DNA of 64,000 nucleotides from Phaeosaccion multiseriatum (lineage: Eukaryota > Ochrophyta, other classes): NCBI GenBank assembly GCA_965112735.1, contig OZ218956.1, forward strand, positions 806,001-870,000, read 5' to 3'. Of the stretch, positions 31,928 through 45,800 are shown in pieces. The translations under genes were made by a program, and so were the position numbers. Below the pieces are notes generated by a model. It saw only the letters and a list, made by a program, of their open reading frames with translations. It was not told the DNA's origin and did no database searches. The first letter of the stretch is position 1, and each line of letters begins with the position of its first letter.

Positions 31928-33886
31928 GCCCAAAGTCCGCATTTGTGGGGCACACACAGCCCGACCGACGCGTTTGCTGGCCACAACATGCCCACTCCGG
32001 GCATTGGCTCAGCACAACAGGCCGAACTGAGATACTACATTGCCACAACAGCGCCAAGTGGGGCCTTGGATGGGCTCAAATGGCCCAATCTGGCTCTGTG
32101 CTGGGATCAAAAAAGCCCAAAGCCCGAACAACGCGTTTGCTGGCCACAACATGCCCACTCCGGGCATTGGCTCAGCACAACAGGCCGAACTGAGATACTA
32201 CATTGCCACAACAGCGCCAAGTGGGGCCTTGGATGGGCTCAAATGGCCCAATCTGGCTCTGTGCTGGGATCAATAAAGCCCAAAGCCCGCATTTGTGGGG
32301 CACACACAGCCCGAACGACGCGTTTGCTGGCCACAACATGCCGACCCCGGGCATTGGCTCAGCACAACAGGCCTAACTGAGATACTACATCGCCACAACA
32401 GCGCCAAGTGGGGCCTTGGATGGGCTCAAATGGCCCAATCTGGCTCTGTGCTGGGATCAAAAAGCCCAAAGCCCGAACAACGCGTTTGCTGGCCACAACA
32501 TGCCCACTCCGGGCATTGGCTCAGCACAACAGGCCGAACTGAGATACTACATTGCCACAACAGCGCCAAGTGGGGCCTTGGATGGGCTCAAATGGCCCAA
32601 TCTGGCTCTGTGCTGGGATCAATAAAGCCCAAAGCCCGCATTTGTGGGGCACACACAGCCCGAACGACGCGTTTGCTGGCCACAACATGCCGACCCCGGG
32701 CATTGGCTCAGCACAACAGGCCTAACTGAGATACTACATTGCCACAACAGCGCCAAGTGGGGCCTTGGATGGGCTCAAATGGCCCAATCTGGCTCTGTGC
32801 TGGGATCAAAAAAGCCCAAAGCCCGAACAACGCGTTTGCTGGCCACAACATGCCCACTCCGGGCATTGGCTTAGCACAACAGGCCCAACTAAAATACTAC
32901 ATTGCCACAACAGCGCCAAGTGGGGCATTGGATGGGCTCAAATGGCCCAATCTGGCTCTGTGCTGGGATCAAGAAAGCCCAAGGCCCGCATTTGTGGGGC
33001 ACACACAGCCCGACCGACGCGTTTGCTGGCCACAACATGCCCACTCCGGGCGTTGGCTCAGCACAACAGGCCCAACTGAGATACTACATTGCCACAACAG
33101 CGCCAAGTGGGGCCTTGGATGGGCTCAAATGGCCCAATCTGGCTCTGTGCTGGGATCAAAAAAGCCCAAAGTCCGCATTTGTGGGGCACACAAAGCCCGA
33201 CCGACGCGTTTGCTGGCCACAACATGCCCACTCCGGGCATTGGCTTAGCACAACAGGCCGAACTGAGATACTACATTGCCACAACAGCGCCAAGTGGGGC
33301 CTTGGATGGACTCAAATGGCCCAATCTGGCTCTGTGCTGGGATCAAAAAAGCCCAAAGTCCGCATTTGTGGGGCATACACAGCCCGACCGACGCGTTTGC
33401 TGGCCACAACATGCCCACTCCGGGCATTGGCTCAGCACAACAGGCCGAACTGAGATACTACATTGCCACAACAGCGCCAAGTGGGGCCTTGGATGGGCTC
33501 AAATGGCCCAATCTGGCTCTGTGCTGGGATCAGAAAAGCCCAAGGCCCGCATTTGTGGGGCACACACAGCCCGACCGACGCGTTTGCTGGCCACAACACG
33601 CCCACTCCGGGCATCGGCTCAGCACAACAGGCCCAACTGAGATACTACATTGCCACAACAGCGCCAAGTGGGGCCTTGGATGGACTCAAATGGCCCAATC
33701 TGGCTCTGTGCTGGGATCAAAAAAGCCCAAAGCCCGAACAACGCGTTTGCTGGCCACAACATGCCCACTCCGGGCATTGGCTTAGCACAACAGGCCCAAC
33801 TGGGATACTACATTGCCACAACAGCGCCAAGTGGGGCCTTGGATGGGCTCAAATGGCCCAATCTGGCTCTGTGCTGGGATCAAAAA
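31928..33886 (+). repeat. Satellite block 4
   Basis: As block 3 but without one 187-bp monomer (the AAGAAAG variant) near its start. Confidence 0.95.
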
Positions 33887-34582
33887 AGCCTGTTCAGCAG
33901 CGCAGCAACGGAACTTTGTTTCTCGCGGAACAGAGACGAGGAAGAGGTGGGAGACATGGGAGCCAGCAGGGCGAAGCGTCAGCGTAGGTGCTTGGTACCG
34001 CCCCAAGGGGGGGGGTCCCCTCTGGGGAGATGTACAGTATGTCAGTGAAGCAGGGAATTTAGATTTTTCAGAAGAGGAGAGACCTTGGCGTGTGCTGTCA
34101 CTTACTGAGGCGGCGGAGACAGAGCCCAGGAAGAGTGGAGCACACTGTCAAGGAGGAGAGTAGATACTGGTGTGGTGGAAAGCGAGCCTCTTGTCCTGGG
34201 CCCGGACAGAGCGCTTGTGTCGGCCAAGGGGACCCGCCTGGTGTTGAGTACCGGGGTCCTCGTGGGCGAGGGAAGGAGAGATAGGGAGACTGTGTCTGGT
34301 GTTGAGTGCCGACAGTGTCCACGGTGTTGAGTGCCGGAACTCTTCTTTTCTTTCCCACCCACCCACCCTCAGTCTTAGTTTTAGTTTTAGATACTCATAC
34401 ATTATGGGGGTGAAGCGGGACTTGGGGTGCTCACTGCGGTGGCACCCCAAGCTCCACTACATCCGAAACCCGGTGCCCGCCTCCCTCCATGGAGGCGGCC
34501 CCCTTGGAGGCGCTCTGCGCTCCCAAGGTGGGAGTCCCTCACGGGACTGCCCCCCCCTACTAATGATGAGTCCTTCCCCCCC
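33887..34582 (+). mobile_element. F2 short copy 4, right end deleted
   Basis: Matches the other short copies as far as GATGAGTCCTTCCCCC (34580), then switches inside a monomer to GGATGGGCTC. The last 240 bp or so are lost. Confidence 0.85.
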
Positions 34583-36189
34583 GGATGGGCTCAAATGGCC
34601 CAATCTGGCTCTGTGCTGGGATCAAAAAAGCCCAAAGTCCGCATTTGTGGGGCACACACAGCCCGACCGACGCGTTTGCTGGCCACAACATGCCCACTCC
34701 GGGCATTGGCTCAGCACAACAGGCCGAACTGAGATACTACATTGCCACAACAGCGCCAAGTGGGGCCTTGGATGGGCTCAAATGGCCCAATCTGGCTCTG
34801 TGCTGGGATCAAAAAAGCCCAAAGCCCGAACAACGCGTTTGCTGGCCACAACATGCCCACTCCGGGCATTGGCTCAGCACAACAGGCCGAACTGAGATAC
34901 TACATTGCCACAACAGCGCCAAGTGGGGCCTTGGATGGGCTCAAATGGCCCAATCTGGCTCTGTGCTGGGATCAAGAAAGCCCAAAGCCCGCATTTGTGG
35001 GGCACACAAAGCCCGACCGACGCGTTTGCTGGCCACAACATGCCCACTCCGGGCGTTGGCTCAGCACAACAGGCCTAACTGAGATACTACATTGCCACAA
35101 CAGCGCCAAGTGGGGCCTTGGATGGGCTCAAATGGCCCAATCTGGCTCTGTGCTGGGATCAAAAAAGCCCAAAGCCCGCATTTGTGGGGCACACACAGCC
35201 CGAACGACGCGTTTGCTGGCCACAACATGCCCACTCCGGGCATTGGCTCAGCACAACAGGCCCAACTGAGATACTACATTGCCACAACAGCGCCAAGTGG
35301 GGCCTTGGATGGACTCAAATGGCCCAATCTGGCTCTGTGCTGGGATCAAAAAAGCCCAAAGTCCGCATTTGTGGGGCACACACAGCCCGACCGACGCGTT
35401 TGCTGGCCACAACATGCCCACTACGGGCATTGGCTCAGCACAACAGGCCCAACTGAGATACTACATTGCCACAACAGCGCCAAGTGGGGCCTTGGATGGG
35501 CTCAAATGGCCCAATCTGGCTCTGTGCTGGGATCAAAAAAGCCCAAAGTCCGCATTTGTGGGGCACACACAGCCCGACCGACGCGTTTGCTGGCCACAAC
35601 ATGCCCACTCCGGGCATTGGCTCAGCACAACAGGCCCAACTGAGCTACTACATTGCCACAACAGCGCCAAGTGGGGCCTTGGATGGACTCAAATGGCCCA
35701 ATCTGGCTCTGTGCTGGGATCAATAAAGCCTAAAGTCCGCATTTGTGGGGCACACACAGCCCGAACGACGCGTTTGCTGGCCACAACATGCCCACTCCGG
35801 GCATTGGCTCAGCACAACAGGCCGAACTGAGATACTACATTGCCACAACAGCGCCAAGTGGGGCCTTGGATGGGCTCAAATGGCCCAATCTGGCTCTGTG
35901 CTGGGATCAAAAAAGCCCAAAGCCCGAACAACGCGTTTGCTGGCCACAACATGCCCACTCCGGGCATTGGCTCAGCACAACAGGCCGAACTGAGATACTA
36001 CATTGCCACAACAGCGCCAAGTGGGGCCTTGGATGGGCTCAAATGGCCCAATCTGGCTCTGTGCTGGGATCAAGAAAGCCCAAAGCCCGCATTTGTGGGG
36101 CACACACAGCCCGAACGACGCGTTTGCTGGCCACAACATGCCGACCCCGGGCATTGGCTCAGCACAACAGGCCTAACTGAGATACTACA

Positions 36190-39100
36190 TTGCCACAACA
36201 GCGCCAAGTGGGGCCTTGGATGGGCTCAAATGGCCCAATCTGGCTCTGTGCTGGGATCAAAAAAGCCCAAAGCCCGAACAACGCGTTTGCTGGCCACAAC
36301 ATGCCCACTCCGGGCATTGGCTCAGCACAACAGGCCGAACTGAGATACTACATTGCCACAACAGCGCCAAGTGGGGCCTTGGATGGGCTCAAATGGCCCA
36401 ATCTGGCTCTGTGCTGGGATCAAGAAAGCCCAAAGCCCGCATTTGTGGGGCACACAAAGCCCGACCGACGCGTTTGCTGGCCATAACATGCCCACTCCGG
36501 GCGTTGGCTCAGCACAACAGGCCCAACTGAGATACTACATTGCCACAACAGCGCCAAGTGGGGCCTTGGATGGGCTCAAATGGCCCAATCTGGCTCTGTG
36601 CTGGGATCAAAAAAGCCCAAAGCCCGCATTTGTGGGGCACACACAGCCCGAACGACGCGTTTGCTGGCCACAACATGCCGACCCCGGGCATTGGCTCAGC
36701 ACAACAGGCCTAACTGAGGTACTACATTGCCACAACAGCGCCAAGTGGGGCCTTGGATGGACTCAAATGGCCCAATCTGGCTCTGTGCTGGGATCAAAAA
36801 AGCCCAAAGTCCGCATTTGTGGGGCACACACAGCCCGACCGACGCGTTTGCTGGCCACAACATGCCGACGCCGGGCATTGGCTCAGCACAACAGGCCGAA
36901 CTGAGATACTACATTGCCACAACAGCGCCAAGTGGGGCCTTGGATGGGCTCAAATGGCCCAATCTGGCTCTGTGCTGGGATCAAAAAAGCCCAAAGCCCG
37001 AACAACGCGTTTGCTGGCCACAACATGCCCACTCCGGGCATTGGCTCAGCACAACAGGCCGAACTGAGATACTACATTGCCACAACAGCGCCAAGTGGGG
37101 CCTTGGATGGGCTCAAATGGCCCAATCTGGCTCTGTGCTGGGATCAATACAGCCCAAAGCCCGCATTTGTGGGGCACACAAAGCCCGACCGACGCGTTTG
37201 CTGGCCACAACATGCCCACTCCGGGCATTGGCTCAGCACAACAGGCCCAACTGAGATACTACATTGCCACAACAGCGCCAAGTGGGGCCTTGGATGGGCT
37301 CAAATGGCCCAATCTGGCTCTGTGCTGGGATCAAAAAAGCCCAAAGCCCGAACAACGCGTTTGCTGGCCACAACATGCCCACTCCGGGCATTGGCTCAGC
37401 ACAACAGGCCGAACTAAAATACTACATTGCCACAACAGCGCCAAGTGGGGCATTGGATGGGCTCAAATGGCCCAATCTGGCTCTGTGCTGGGATCAAGAA
37501 AGCCCAAAGCCCGCATTTGTGGGGCACACAAAGCCCGACCGACGCGTTTGCTGGCCATAACATGCCCACTCCGGGCGTTGGCTCAGCACAACAGGCCCAA
37601 CTGAGATACTACATTGCCACAACAGCGCCAAGTGGGGCCTTGGATGGGCTCAAATGGCCCAATCTGGCTCTGTGCTGGGATCAAGAAAGCCCAAAGCCCG
37701 CATTTGTGGGGCACACACAGCCCGAACGACGCGTTTGCTGGCCACAACATGCCGACCCCGGGCATTGGCTCAGCACAACAGGCCTAACTGAGATACTACA
37801 TTGCCACAACAGCGCCAAGTGGGGCCTTGGATGGGCTCAAATGGCCCAATCTGGCTCTGTGCTGGGATCAAAAAAGCCCAAAGCCCGAACAACGCGTTTG
37901 CTGGCCACAACATGCCCACTCCGGGCATTGGCTCAGCACAACAGGCCGAACTGAGATACTACATTGCCACAACAGCGCCAAGTGGGGCCTTGGATGGGCT
38001 CAAATGGCCCAATCTGGCTCTGTGCTGGGATCAAGAAAGCCCAAAGCCCGCATTTGTGGGGCACACAAAGCCCGACCGACGCGTTTGCTGGCCATAACAT
38101 GCCCACTCCGGGCGTTGGCTCAGCACAACAGGCCCAACTGAGATACTACATTGCCACAACAGCGCCAAGTGGGGCCTTGGATGGGCTCAAATGGCCCAAT
38201 CTGGCTCTGTGCTGGGATCAAGAAAGCCCAAAGCCCGCATTTGTGGGGCACACACAGCCCGAACGACGCGTTTGCTGGCCACAACATGCCGACCCCGGGC
38301 ATTGGCTCAGCACAACAGGCCTAACTGAGGTACTACATTGCCACAACAGCGCCAAGTGGGGCCTTGGATGGACTCAAATGGCCCAATCTGGCTCTGTGCT
38401 GGGATCAAAAAAGCCCAAAGTCCGCATTTGTGGGGCACACACAGCCCGACCGACGCGTTTGCTGGCCACAACATGCCCACTCCGGGCATTGGCTCAGCAC
38501 AACAGGCCGAACTGAGATACTACATTGCCACAACAGCGCCAAGTGGGGCCTTGGATGGGCTCAAATGGCCCAATCTGGCTCTGTGCTGGGATAAAAAAAG
38601 CCCAAAGCCCGAACAACGCGTTTGCTGGCCACAACATGCCCACTCCGGGCATTGGCTCAGCACAACAGGCCGAACTGAGATACTACATTGCCACAACAGC
38701 GCCAAGTGGGGCCTTGGATGGGCTCAAATGGCCCAATCTGGCTCTGTGCTGGGATCAATACAGCCCAAAGCCCGCATTTGTGGGGCACACAAAGCCCGAC
38801 CGACGCGTTTGCTGGCCACAACATGCCCACTCCGGGCATTGGCTCAGCACAACAGGCCCAACTGAGATACTACATTGCCACAACAGCGCCAAGTGGGGCC
38901 TTGGATGGGCTCAAATGGCCCAATCTGGCTCTGTGCTGGGATCAAAAAGCCCAAAGCCCGAACAACGCGTTTGCTGGCCACAACATGCCCACTCCGGGCA
39001 TTGGCTCAGCACAACAGGCCGAACTAAAATACTACATTGCCACAACAGCGCCAAGTGGGGCATTGGATGGGCTCAAATGGCCCAATCTGGCTCTGTGCTG

Positions 39101-41026
39101 GGATCAAGAAAGCCCAAAGCCCGCATTTGTGGGGCACACAAAGCCCGACCGACGCGTTTGCTGGCCATAACATGCCCACTCCGGGCGTTGGCTCAGCACA
39201 ACAGGCCCAACTGAGATACTACATTGCCACAACAGCGCCAAGTGGGGCCTTGGATGGGCTCAAATGGCCCAATCTGGCTCTGTGCTGGGATCAAGAAAGC
39301 CCAAAGCCCGCATTTGTGGGGCACACACAGCCCGAACGACGCGTTTGCTGGCCACAACATGCCGACCCCGGGCATTGGCTCAGCACAACAGGCCTAACTG
39401 AGATACTACATTGCCACAACAGCGCCAAGTGGGGCCTTGGATGGGCTCAAATGGCCCAATCTGGCTCTGTGCTGGGATCAAAAAAGCCCAAAGCCCGAAC
39501 AACGCGTTTGCTGGCCACAACATGCCCACTCCGGGCATTGGCTCAGCACAACAGGCCGAACTGAGATACTACATTGCCACAACAGCGCCAAGTGGGGCCT
39601 TGGATGGGCTCAAATGGCCCAATCTGGCTCTGTGCTGGGATCAAGAAAGCCCAAAGCCCGCATTTGTGGGGCACACAAAGCCCGACCGACGCGTTTGCTG
39701 GCCATAACATGCCCACTCCGGGCGTTGGCTCAGCACAACAGGCCCAACTGAGATACTACATTGCCACAACAGCGCCAAGTGGGGCCTTGGATGGGCTCAA
39801 ATGGCCCAATCTGGCTCTGTGCTGGGATCAAGAAAGCCCAAAGCCCGCATTTGTGGGGCACACACAGCCCGAACGACGCGTTTGCTGGCCACAACATGCC
39901 GACCCCGGGCATTGGCTCAGCACAACAGGCCTAACTGAGGTACTACATTACATTGCCACAACAGCGCCAAGTGGGGCCTTGGATGGACTCAAATGGCCCA
40001 ATCTGGCTCTGTGCTGGGATCAAAAAAGCCCAAAGTCCGCATTTGTGGGGCACACACAGCCCGACCGACGCGTTTGCTGGCCACAACATGCCCACTCCGG
40101 GCATTGGCTCAGCACAACAGGCCGAACTGAGATACTACATTGCCACAACAGCGCCAAGTGGGGCCTTGGATGGGCTCAAATGGCCCAATCTGGCTCTGTG
40201 CTGGGATCAAAAAAGCCCAAAGCCCGAACAACGCGTTTGCTGGCCACAACATGCCCACTCCGGGCATTGGCTCAGCACAACAGGCCGAACTGAGATACTA
40301 CATTGCCACAACAGCGCCAAGTGGGGCCTTGGATGGGCTCAAATGGCCCAATCTGGCTCTGTGCTGGGATCAATACAGCCCAAAGCCCGCATTTGTGGGG
40401 CACACAAAGCCCGACCGACGCGTTTGCTGGCCACAACATGCCCACTCCGGGCATTGGCTCAGCACAACAGGCCCAACTGAGATACTACATTGCCACAACA
40501 GCGCCAAGTGGGGCCTTGGATGGGCTCAAATGGCCCAATCTGGCTCTGTGCTGGGATCAAAAAAGCCCAAAGCCCGAACAACGCGTTTGCTGGCCACAAC
40601 ATGCCCACTCCGGGCATTGGCTCAGCACAACAGGCCGAACTAAAATACTACATTGCCACAACAGCGCCAAGTGGGGCATTGGATGGGCTCAAATGGCCCA
40701 ATCTGGCTCTGTGCTGGGATCAAGAAAGCCCAAAGCCCGCATTTGTGGGGCACACAAAGCCCGACCGACGCGTTTGCTGGCCATAACATGCCCACTCCGG
40801 GCGTTGGCTCAGCACAACAGGCCCAACTGAGATACTACATTGCCACAACAGCGCCAAGTGGGGCCTTGGATGGGCTCAAATGGCCCAATCTGGCTCTGTG
40901 CTGGGATCAAGAAAGCCCAAAGCCCGCATTTGTGGGGCACACACAGCCCGAACGACGCGTTTGCTGGCCACAACATGCCGACCCCGGGCATTGGCTCAGC
41001 ACAACAGGCCTAACTGAGATACTACA
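36190..41026 (+). repeat. Nine-monomer higher-order repeat, three copies
   Basis: Blocks 36190-37800, 37801-39410 and 39411-41026 share the same order of monomer variants: 163, 187, 187, 187, 163, 187, 163, 187, 187 bp. That totals 1,611 bp. The second is 1 bp shorter (A-run at 38944); the third has a 5-bp insertion (TACAT) near 39947. Confidence 0.85.
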
Positions 41027-42823
41027 TTGCCACAACAGCGCCAAGTGGGGCCTTGGATGGGCTCAAATGGCCCAATCTGGCTCTGTGCTGGGATCAAAAA
41101 AGCCCAAAGCCCGAACAACGCGTTTGCTGGCCACAACATGCCCACTCCGGGCATTGGCTCAGCACAACAGGCCGAACTGAGATACTACATTGCCACAACA
41201 GCGCCAAGTGGGGCCTTGGATGGGCTCAAATGGCCCAATCTGGCTCTGTGCTGGGATCAATACAGCCCAAAGCCCGCATTTGTGGGGCACACAAAGCCCG
41301 ACCGACGCGTTTGCTGGCCACAACATGCCCACTCCGGGCATTGGCTCAGCACAACAGGCCCAACTGAGATACTACATTGCCACAACAGCGCCAAGTGGGG
41401 CCTTGGATGGGCTCAAATGGCCCAATCTGGCTCTGTGCTGGGATCAAAAAAGCCCAAAGCCCGAACAACGCGTTTGCTGGCCACAACATGCCCACTCCGG
41501 GCATTGGCTCAGCACAACAGGCCGAACTAAAATACTACATTGCCACAACAGCGCCAAGTGGGGCATTGGATGGGCTCAAATGGCCCAATCTGGCTCTGTG
41601 CTGGGATCAAGAAAGCCCAAAGCCCGCATTTGTGGGGCACACAAAGCCCGACCGACGCGTTTGCTGGCCATAACATGCCCACTCCGGGCGTTGGCTCAGC
41701 ACAACAGGCCCAACTGAGATACTACATTGCCACAACAGCGCCAAGTGGGGCCTTGGATGGGCTCAAATGGCCCAATCTGGCTCTGTGCTGGGATCAAGAA
41801 AGCCCAAAGCCCGCATTTGTGGGGCACACACAGCCCGAACGACGCGTTTGCTGGCCACAACATGCCGACCCCGGGCATTGGCTCAGCACAACAGGCCTAA
41901 CTGAGGTACTACATTGCCACAACAGCGCCAAGTGGGGCCTTGGATGGACTCAAATGGCCCAATCTGGCTCTGTGCTGGGATCAAAAAGCCCAAAGTCCGC
42001 ATTTGTGGGGCACACACAGCCCGACCGACGCGTTTGCTGGCCACAACATGCCCACTCCGGGCATTGGCTCAGCACAACAGGCCGAACTGAGATACTACAT
42101 TGCCACAACAGCGCCAAGTGGGGCCTTGGATGGGCTCAAATGGCCCAATCTGGCTCTGTGCTGGGATCAAAAAAGCCCAAAGCCCGAACAACGCGTTTGC
42201 TGGCCACAACATGCCCACTCCGGGCATTGGCTCAGCACAACAGGCCGAACTAAAATACTACATTGCCACAACAGCGCCAAGTGGGGCCTTGGATGGACTC
42301 AAATGGCCCAATCTGGCTCTGTGCTGGGATCAAAAAAGCCCAAAGTCCGCATTTGTGGGGCACACACAGCCCGACCGACGCGTTTGCTGGCCACAACATG
42401 CCCACTCCGGGCATTGGCTCAGCACAACAGGCCGAACTGAGATACTACATTGCCACAACAGCGCCAAGTGGGGCCTTGGATGGGCTCAAATGGCCCAATC
42501 TGGCTCTGTGCTGGGATCAATAAAGCCCAAAGCCCGCATTTGTGGGGCACACAAAGCCCGACCGACGCGTTTGCTGGCCACAACATGCCCACTCCGGGCG
42601 TTGGCTCAGCACAACAGGCCCAACTGAGATACTACATTGCCACAACAGCGCCAAGTGGGGCCTTGGATGGGCTCAAATGGCCCAATCTGGCTCTGTGCTG
42701 GGATCAAAAAAGCCCAAAGTCCGCATTTGTGGGGCACACAAAGCCCGACCGACGCGTTTGCTGGCCACAACATGCCCACTCCGGGCATTGGCTTAGCACA
42801 ACAGGCCGAACTGAGATACTACA

Positions 42824-45800
42824 TTGCCACAACAGCGCCAAGTGGGGCCTTGGATGGACTCAAATGGCCCAATCTGGCTCTGTGCTGGGATCAAAAAAGC
42901 CCAAAGTCCGCATTTGTGGGGCACACACAGCCCGACCGACGCGTTTGCTGAACACAACATGCCCACTCCGGGCATTGGCTCAGCACAACAGGCCGAACTG
43001 AGATACTACATTGCCACAACAGCGCCAAGTGGGGCCTTGGATGGGCTCAAATGGCCCAATCTGGCTCTGTGCTGGGATCAAGAAAGCCCAAAGCCCGCAT
43101 TTGTGGGGCACACACAGCCCGAACGACGCGTTTGCTGGCCACAACATGCCGACGCCGGGCATTGGCTCAGCACAACAGGCCCAACTGAGATACTACATTG
43201 CCACAACAGCGCCAAGTGGGGCCTTGGATGGACTCAAATGGCCCAATCTGGCTCTGTGCTGGGATCAAGAAAGCCCAAAGTCCGCATTTGTGGGGCACAC
43301 ACAGCCCGACCGACGCGTTTGCTGGCCACAACATGCCCACTACGGGCATTGGCTTAGCACAACAGGCCCAACTGAGATACTACATTGCCACAACAGCGCC
43401 AAGTGGGGCCTTGGATGGGCTCAAATGGCCCAATCTGGCTATGTGCTGGGATCAAAAAAGCCCAAAGTCCGCATTTGTGGGGCACACACAGCCCGAACGA
43501 CGCGTTTGCTGGCCACAACATGCCCACTCCGGGCATTGGCTCAGCACAACAGGCCGAACTGAGATACTACATTGCCACAACAGCGCCAAGTGGGGCCTTG
43601 GATGGGCTCAAATGGCCCAATCTGGCTCTGTGCTGGGATCAAGAAAGCCCAAAGCCCGCATTTGTGGGGCACACAAAGCCCGACCGACGCGTTTGCTGGC
43701 CACAACATGCCCACTCCGGGCATTGGCTCAGCACAACAGGCCGAACTGAGATACTACATTGCCACAACAGCGCCAAGTGGGGCCTTGGATGGGCTCAAAT
43801 GGCCCAATCTGGCTCTGTGCTGGGATCAAAAAAGCCCAAAGCCCGAACAACGCGTTTGCTGGCCACAACATGCCCACTCCGGGCATTGGCTCAGCACAAC
43901 AGGCCCAACTGAGATACTACATTGCCACAACAGCGCCAAGTGGGGCCTTGGATGGGCTCAAATGGCCCAATCTGGCTCTGTGCTGGGATCAATACAGCCC
44001 AAAGCCCGCATTTGTGGGGCACACAAAGCCCGACCGACGCGTTTGCTGGCCACAACATGCCCACTCCGGGCATTGGCTCAGCACAACAGGCCCAACTGAG
44101 ATACTACATTGCCACAACAGCGCCAAGTGGGGCCTTGGATGGGCTCAAATGGCCCAATCTGGCTCTGTGCTGGGATCAAAAAAGCCCAAAGCCCGAACAA
44201 CGCGTTTGCTGGCCACAACATGCCCACTCCGGGCATTGGCTCAGCACAACAGGCCGAACTAAAATACTACATTGCCACAACAGCGCCAAGTGGGGCATTG
44301 GATGTGCTCAAATGGCCCAATCTGGCTCTGTGCTGGGATCAAGAAAGCCCAAAGCCCGCATTTGTGGGGCACACAAAGCCCGACCGACGCGTTTGCTGGC
44401 CATAACATGCCCACTCCGGGCGTTGGCTCAGCACAACAGGCCCAACTGAGATACTACATTGCCACAACAGCGCCAAGTGGGGCCTTGGATGGGCTCAAAT
44501 GGCCCAATCTGGCTCTGTGCTGGGATCAAAAAAGCCCAAAGCCCGCATTTGTGGGGCACACACAGCCCGAACGACGCGTTTGCTGGCCACAACATGCCGA
44601 CCCCGGGCATTGGCTCAGCACAACAGGCCTAACTGAGATACTACATTGCCACAACAGCGCCAAGTGGGGCCTTGGATGGGCTCAAATGGCCCAATCTGGC
44701 TCTGTGCTGGGATAAAAAAAGCCCAAAGCCCGAACAACGCGTTTGCTGGCCACAACATGCCCACTCCGGGCATTGGCTCAGCACAACAGGCCGAACTAAA
44801 ATACTACATTGCCACAACAGCGCCAAGTGGGGCATTGGATGGGCTCAAATGGCCCAATCTGGCTCTGTGCTGGGATCAAGAAAGCCCAAAGCCCGCATTT
44901 GTGGGGCACACAAAGCCCGACCGACGCGTTTGCTGGCCATAACATGCCCACTCCGGGCGTTGGCTCAGCACAACAGGCCCAACTGAGATACTACATTGCC
45001 ACAACAGCGCCAAGTGGGGCCTTGGATGGGCTCAAATGGCCCAATCTGGCTCTGTGCTGGGATCAAGAAAGCCCAAAGCCCGCATTTGTGGGGCACACAC
45101 AGCCCGAACGACGCGTTTGCTGGCCACAACATGCCGACCCCGGGCATTGGCTCAGCACAACAGGCCTAACTGAGGTACTACATTGCCACAACAGCGCCAA
45201 GTGGGGCCTTGGATGGACTCAAATGGCCCAATCTGGCTCTGTGCTGGGATCAAAAAAGCCCAAAGTCCGCATTTGTGGGGCACACACAGCCCGACCGACG
45301 CGTTTGCTGGCCACAACATGCCCACTCCGGGCATTGGCTCAGCACAACAGGCCGAACTAAAATACTACATTGCCACAACAGCGCCAAGTGGGGCATTGGA
45401 TGGGCTCAAATGGCCCAATCTGGCTCTGTGCTGGGATCAAGAAAGCCCAAAGCCCGCATTTGTGGGGCACACAAAGCCCGACCGACGCGTTTGCTGGCCA
45501 TAACATGCCCACTCCGGGCGTTGGCTCAGCACAACAGGCCCAACTGAGATACTACATTGCCACAACAGCGCCAAGTGGGGCCTTGGATGGGCTCAAATGG
45601 CCCAATCTGGCTCTGTGCTGGGATCAAGAAAGCCCAAAGCCCGCATTTGTGGGGCACACACAGCCCGAACGACGCGTTTGCTGGCCACAACATGCCGACC
45701 CCGGGCATTGGCTCAGCACAACAGGCCTAACTGAGGTACTACATTGCCACAACAGCGCCAAGTGGGGCCTTGGATGGACTCAAATGGCCCAATCTGGCTC

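Larger units (their letters stand above)
24829..34582 (+). repeat. Macrosatellite of about 3.08 kb: short F2 plus satellite
   Basis: Units start at 24829, 27912, 30993 and 33887. The first two are about 3,081-3,083 bp; the third is 2,894 bp because it lacks one 187-bp monomer; the fourth is cut at about 34582. Units are almost identical; the differences seen are run lengths (G-run at 28031, A-run at 29571), single bases and the missing monomer. Confidence 0.9.
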
